From positions 9,854 through 73,853 of the forward strand of contig NZ_UQRQ01000016.1 of the NCBI RefSeq assembly GCF_900543425.1: DNA of 64,000 nt. The letters are read 5' to 3'. The DNA is from an uncultured Sanguibacteroides sp. GTDB taxonomy: Bacteria > Bacteroidota > Bacteroidia > Bacteroidales > Marinifilaceae. Position numbers and translations under genes: made by a program. How positions within the stretch are numbered: the stretch's first letter is position 1; the number at the start of each line of letters is the position of its first letter. Below the pieces are notes generated by a model. The model was not told the DNA's origin, made no database searches, and saw only the letters and a program-made list of their open reading frames with translations. Of the stretch, positions 59,972-64,000 are shown in pieces.

Positions 59972-62900
59972 CTACTTTACTTTTACCCATTTTACCGCAT
60001 CCGCCACGACCAACTGGGCATACTTTCCATTACCATTTGAAAACCCTTCTCTTTCATACTCTTCATCATCAACTGGAGGAACACCCCGGTCATCCAAAAC
60101 AACGCGGGATTCCCCCGCCGGTAAAACAAACGTACCCAGAGACACCCAATCGGCATCTCCCTTTGCCACCTCCCGCGCGACTTCTTTGCTTCCCCCCGGG
60201 GTATCGACGGTATAATAATGCTTCATTCCCGGGTATTTCGATTCATAGGTATAAAGCGCATCTCCATTTCTAACATCAGGCAGGTAAACAAAAATCTCGT
60301 ACCTGCCCGCTTCCGGAAGATTCGCTATCCATTCAGCCTTAAAACTTCCGTTCCCGGCAACTTTGGTAAAGGCGCTATGGACCTCTTCCCCGTAAAATTC
60401 AACTTCTATGGATGGTCTTCCCCACGTGTCCTTCTTAAAATTAATACTATGATTATATTCCTTCATATTGTCTTCTGCCAACCGTTCCGCCAATCGTTTC
60501 AACCTGTTTCCCGACGAATCGATCAAATGAAAACCCTCGTCCTCGTTATCGACAATAATTTCACCGGGAGGATAAAACTGGTTCTTGTCAAGCGGAATGA
60601 TACGTTCAGCGGGAATGTCTCCCTTCCATAACGAGGTGCCATGGAACTCGACACGTTCCGGTATGCGTCTCGAAAAATTGGTGGACAAGAAAAAAGAGTA
60701 TCCATCAACCTCGTGAGCGATGATTCGCTTGTATTCTCCCGGCTTGACCGGGAAGCTCCGCCAATCGACAATAACCCACCTCCCGTAATCATCAGAAAAA
60801 GCCTCAATTACCGAAACGCACCCGTCCACCTCACCGGTATTACCCACTTTAAAATCAACCGCCTGCACCTCCCCCGTTTGCCGGTATGTCAAGTCCTTTA
60901 TCACCAGCCGCGGTATCTCTCGCGTCGTGTACCAGTCGTCCACGAATGGCCTGATGTCCCGCCCGAAACGCTCGCGGAACCCCTCCATAAACAAATCAAA
61001 ATCTACTTCCCGGAAACGGGCACTCTCGTGGAACTCCCGGGTGTAGGACCGCAACGAATCCCAGCCGGTAATCGTCGTCAGATAAGCCAGCAACTGCGAA
61101 ACTTTCATGCTAATCAATTTATCGTATCCCCGCGAATACCCTCTCCGGATTAGTCCCTCCAATCCTCCTTTCGTGATACTATCCAGCATCGACGGGAACA
61201 AAATCAACTTGTCAAGCGACGGGTTTGCTATTTTACCGAACAACATGTCTATCCCCGCGTACCTGTCGGAAGCAACGCTCCAGTGGAAATCAGAGAAAAG
61301 CCGATCTGCGTGTATATCGTCAAGGAAAAAAGGAAAATCATTGAGTAACAGGTATTCCTGTTTATTCATATCTCTTAATCTGTCAACGGAAGGGGCTCCC
61401 GGTTTATAAGATTCTTCCAACATCCGTTCCCCGAAAAACGCCATTTCCGGCTGGATGTTATTATGGAATGAATACTGGTTAAGAAAAGAAGAAGGAGCCT
61501 CCACTAATTTAAGAAACCTGAACGGGTACGGGTTAGGCATGCTTCCCTCTATGCGATTGCGGCACTTGTTCACCAACTCCTTCCGGTACTCCTTTGCGTT
61601 CGGGTATTTTGCGATTTCATCCAACCAACCGTCAAACGGCTTCAAATAAAAATCATTGCCCGGGTACGTGTAGAACTCTACCGTGATGGAGTCTGCCGTC
61701 ACCGACCGCTTCACGTAATCGCCCATGCAAAGCGACAGACCGGTCAACGACTGCAAATTACGGAACGTCACCTCGTCCTCCCCCTCCTCCGGGATGCCCT
61801 GCGACAAGACTACCTGCCTGCCGGGATTCTTCACGCGCAGCGTGTAATCCGTGAAATTCATTTCTCGTGACGGCTGCAACGCTACCGGGGCCACTGCCGC
61901 CGGGTACCACAACACCTCCGGGATGAGTAGCGTGTAATCCCCCGACACGAACGCGGAACGTTTCCCGTACCGATCCACCTTTGTCAATGGCCGCTCGGGA
62001 GCAAAATAATCCTCTTCATCGATGTCCACCTGGTAAATATCCTCGTCGATACATCCGCCGTAGTCTATCTCCAGCACCACACTATCCCCGGGAGCCAGCG
62101 ATCGTTCGACCACCACCACCTGTCGGTACCGCCGAAAGGGCACTTTCTCTTCCCCCGACTTCAGCTTGCTGATTTCCAACCCGGGGTTCAAGAACAAGAT
62201 CAACTGCTCCATCCTCTCTGCTTTCCGGTTCACCACCGTCATCCGGCTCGTGGCAGAAAAAGTCTCTCCTTTCGGCTTATACGTGATATCATGTGTTGCG
62301 ATTCGCATTTTGGGATACGCCTCGTAACGAGAAAAAACCTCCCGGTACGCTTCCCGGTTCTCCCGGCGGGTTTGGAACTTATCGATATAAACGTATCCCG
62401 TCCCCACGGCTGACATCAGCAACAAACAACCTGCCGCGTGGTAAAACACTTTTTGTCCCGGCATTTCGGACAACCGCCTCGTGAAAGGAACTGCCACGCA
62501 CAACAATCCCAGCCCCAGCAACAAGAACATTCCCCGTTGCAACAGGCACACGTCGGAATGCATAAACCCCACGATCGAGGAAAAAGATTCCGGTAACAGG
62601 CTTCCCCGGAAATCCAATATCCCGTGAAATGGTTTCGTCAGGTAAGCATACGACACGCAAAGGAATGCGGTCAGCACGAACCAACTCAAGAATGGATGTC
62701 GCAGAATCCTATTCACCAACAACGACAGCCCCGTCACGAATACGAATGTCGGCAACATGTCTTTCAACAAGAAGGACAAGTACACCCACGGGTTCACTGG
62801 CGAATCTGGAATCATCAAATGAATGAATAGGCAAAACGCCATGAAAACGACATCCGCAATCAAAAAGGGGAGTGCCATTCCCGCTAATTCCCCCCAAAAA

Positions 62901-63208
62901 AATTGACTATTGCTTAACGGCTTCACTGAAAGCACCTCCCGGCTTTCTACTTTCTTCCTCTTCCTCTGCATATCACAAGTTAAGAGCACCACGACCAAAG
63001 ACTGGAACAAGTTCAGGAAATAGACCCCTCTCGCCGGGAGAGAGGATGCAAACGCTATATTCCACCATATTTCCCGCTGAATGTCCCACGGGACGAGAAA
63101 CGCCAAAATGTAGCTCAATACTCCCACGATAAAAAGGCGGAACAACCAGTTCCTCTTTACCAGCTTACTCTCGTAAGTCACAACGGTTTGCCATGCTCTC
63201 ATATTCAT
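59972..63208 (-). CDS. ABC-2 permease fused to an M1 peptidase-like region without the zinc motif and a golvesin-like C-terminus
   Basis: A 1078-residue protein read from the ATG at 63208. Residues about 20-260 hold six to eight membrane helices of an ABC-2-type permease. Another helix lies near 265-285. The large middle part (about 300-870) resembles the M1-aminopeptidase-like extracytoplasmic domain of Bacteroidota permease/peptidase fusions, but no HExxH zinc motif occurs anywhere, so it is probably catalytically dead. The end (about 925-1078), with FKAEWIANLPEAGRYEIFVYLP and VVADAVKWV, resembles a golvesin-type beta domain. No ABC ATPase gene is adjacent. The sequence is visibly more GC-rich than its neighbours, consistent with horizontal acquisition. 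Transported substrate unknown. Confidence 0.72.
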   Translation of the reverse strand: MNMRAWQTVVTYESKLVKRNWLFRLFIVGVLSYILAFLVPWDIQREIWWNIAFASSLPARGVYFLNLFQSLVVVLLTCDMQRKRKKVESREVLSVKPLSNSQFFWGELAGMALPFLIADVVFMAFCLFIHLMIPDSPVNPWVYLSFLLKDMLPTFVFVTGLSLLVNRILRHPFLSWFVLTAFLCVSYAYLTKPFHGILDFRGSLLPESFSSIVGFMHSDVCLLQRGMFLLLGLGLLCVAVPFTRRLSEMPGQKVFYHAAGCLLLMSAVGTGYVYIDKFQTRRENREAYREVFSRYEAYPKMRIATHDITYKPKGETFSATSRMTVVNRKAERMEQLILFLNPGLEISKLKSGEEKVPFRRYRQVVVVERSLAPGDSVVLEIDYGGCIDEDIYQVDIDEEDYFAPERPLTKVDRYGKRSAFVSGDYTLLIPEVLWYPAAVAPVALQPSREMNFTDYTLRVKNPGRQVVLSQGIPEEGEDEVTFRNLQSLTGLSLCMGDYVKRSVTADSITVEFYTYPGNDFYLKPFDGWLDEIAKYPNAKEYRKELVNKCRNRIEGSMPNPYPFRFLKLVEAPSSFLNQYSFHNNIQPEMAFFGERMLEESYKPGAPSVDRLRDMNKQEYLLLNDFPFFLDDIHADRLFSDFHWSVASDRYAGIDMLFGKIANPSLDKLILFPSMLDSITKGGLEGLIRRGYSRGYDKLISMKVSQLLAYLTTITGWDSLRSYTREFHESARFREVDFDLFMEGFRERFGRDIRPFVDDWYTTREIPRLVIKDLTYRQTGEVQAVDFKVGNTGEVDGCVSVIEAFSDDYGRWVIVDWRSFPVKPGEYKRIIAHEVDGYSFFLSTNFSRRIPERVEFHGTSLWKGDIPAERIIPLDKNQFYPPGEIIVDNEDEGFHLIDSSGNRLKRLAERLAEDNMKEYNHSINFKKDTWGRPSIEVEFYGEEVHSAFTKVAGNGSFKAEWIANLPEAGRYEIFVYLPDVRNGDALYTYESKYPGMKHYYTVDTPGGSKEVAREVAKGDADWVSLGTFVLPAGESRVVLDDRGVPPVDDEEYEREGFSNGNGKYAQLVVADAVKWVKVK

Positions 63209-63757
63209 TATTTTTATATATTTACATTCTCCTCCGAAATCACTTCTTGCTATAAAGATAGAACTAAATTGGTGTATTTTCAATATTCTTCACACATTTT
63301 TATCAAAAGTACATTGGAACATTTATTGAATCAGTCTGTTACGATTTGAAAAGTATCGTCTGGATTGAACACTTTTGGGAACACTATCGGTAATTAATGA
63401 AAAGAATGAAGAAGAATAGCCTGTGTCACACCGAAAAAGATTTTGCATATTAACAAAGGAATTGTTCTCCATTCGGTTATTTTGGAACAATTGAAAAGTC
63501 TTCGTTTTTTCGTGATTGTGATTTCCTTAGTAGACATCCGGGGATTATGTATCATTTTGTTATTTAAAATTATTTTCACGAATATATCATATAGCTAAAT
63601 ATTCAAGAGATATGTATAGGCAGATACGTCACACGTGACAAACTATTATAGAATTAGATAGCGACAGATTATAACGTGTAAAGTCATTGTAGGACGATGA
63701 AAAATAAAAGAAAAATTTTAGATTAAAATGTAAACTTTTTTTAGGACAAGACAAATC
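63209..63757. other. Intergenic region, no gene seen
   Basis: A 549-base AT-rich stretch upstream of the permease fusion. Short frames occur but none has a believable composition or start. An 8-bp inverted repeat (attgttc...gaacaat near 63462-63492) is the only structure noticed. Confidence 0.5.
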
Positions 63758-63843
63758 TCCAATCACAAAATCACTCAATCTCCTAATCTCAGAATTTTTT
63801 AATTTACAATTAAATAGCACTTTGTACCCGTCCCTGTGGGTTA
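63758..63843 (+). repeat. Dispersed intergenic repeat, copy B
   Basis: An 86-base copy of the element at 58884-58990 in the same orientation, lacking an internal stretch of about 21 bases and differing at one position in TAGCAC(A/T)TTG. The two copies bracket about 4.8 kb containing the remnant, the fibronectin III gene and the permease fusion. Confidence 0.8.
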
Positions 63844-63892
63844 TTTTAACGTTAATTCTTCCTTTTTATCTACCGAAATAACAGTAAGCATT

Positions 63893-63900
63893 TATCTTTG
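63893..63900 (+). promoter_or_regulatory. -7 element of the right-edge gene
   Basis: TATCTTTG, 33 bases before the ATG at 63934. Confidence 0.45.
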
Positions 63901-63933
63901 TAAAAGATCAACCGGAGATAGAAAACCGTTATT

Positions 63934-64000
63934 ATGGAGGAAAGTGTTCTCGAAAAACTAAAAATACTGGCAGAATCTGCCAAATACGATGTATCCTGCG
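63934..64000 (+). CDS. 5' end of a putative DNA modification/repair radical SAM protein
   Basis: The frame from the ATG at 63934 gives 22 codons, MEESVLEKLKILAESAKYDV followed by SC, before the window ends. This opening (KLKILA.AAKYDVSC) is the characteristic N-terminus of the putative DNA modification/repair radical SAM family, in which a partner protein is often encoded next to it. The identification rests on the first 22 residues only. Confidence 0.6.
   Translation, partial: MEESVLEKLKILAESAKYDVSC

Noticed and set aside
63394..63820. Two short minus-strand frames (61 and 63 codons) near the right end
   Set aside because: AT-rich and without signal, motif or promoter; the second runs into repeat copy B.

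Overview
The window reads as a chromosomal segment of an anaerobic or microaerotolerant gut-type Bacteroidales bacterium. Evidence: promoters with the Bacteroidota -33 TTTG / -7 TAnnTTTG architecture (e.g. 19009-19040, 49491-49522, minus strand 2071-2101), little Shine-Dalgarno signal before starts, and family-typical genes (TamL-like Omp85 lipoprotein, PCMD protein, PepSY-like lipoprotein, DUF4491, DUF6146, rubrerythrin, hemerythrin). An Odoribacteraceae-like host (Odoribacter/Butyricimonas) is plausible, but that is inference from gene content. No rRNA, tRNA, insertion sequence or CRISPR array was seen.

Layout. 1-5.0 kb: edge gene fragment, an ABC-F ATPase whose leader carries upstream mini-ORFs, and a MutS-like protein made of two fused tandem copies. 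5.0-7.8 kb: minus-strand operon with a YgbA-like protein, a PD-(D/E)xK-like protein, an AlkZ-type DNA glycosylase, a hotdog thioesterase and DUF4491. 7.8-11.4 kb: OmpR-type two-component system flanked by two PepSY-like secreted proteins. 11.5-25.9 kb: mostly housekeeping genes (bcp, recA, S9 peptidase, ispE, thioredoxin, PAP2, nucleobase permease, lgt, IMP dehydrogenase) plus a stand-alone Cas6. 26-38.4 kb: small membrane and secreted proteins, a hemerythrin/LuxR pair with tandem palindromic operators, a MATE exporter, a large hybrid kinase, a YtxH/holin-like operon, an exported superoxide dismutase, an HD hydrolase and an alanine symporter. 38.5-49.3 kb: RhlE-like helicase, K+/H+ antiporter, rubrerythrin, RidA, nucleotidyltransferase, a NarL-type two-component system, TamL and an rRNA/tRNA methyltransferase. 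49.3-57.1 kb: methionine block. A SAM-I riboswitch and a Met/Arg/Cys-rich leader ORF precede the anaerobic homocysteine synthase set (DUF39, NIL-ferredoxin, UPF0280), followed by metH and metF. 57.2-64 kb: TSUP permease, exported nitroreductase, then an accessory islet between two copies of a roughly 85-107 bp repeat. The islet holds a gene remnant, a single-domain eukaryote-like fibronectin III protein and a composition-shifted ABC-2 permease/peptidase-like fusion. A radical SAM gene begins at the right edge.

The clearest functional unit is the methionine block: homocysteine would be made from aspartate semialdehyde and sulfide, then methylated by MetH using methyl-THF from MetF, with SAM feeding back through the riboswitch. 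The best candidate for something undescribed is the hemerythrin plus phosphorylation-deficient LuxR regulator, two 16-bp palindromes exactly 32 bp apart, and a very short transcription unit (13-codon ORF plus terminator) at 28.3-29.8 kb.
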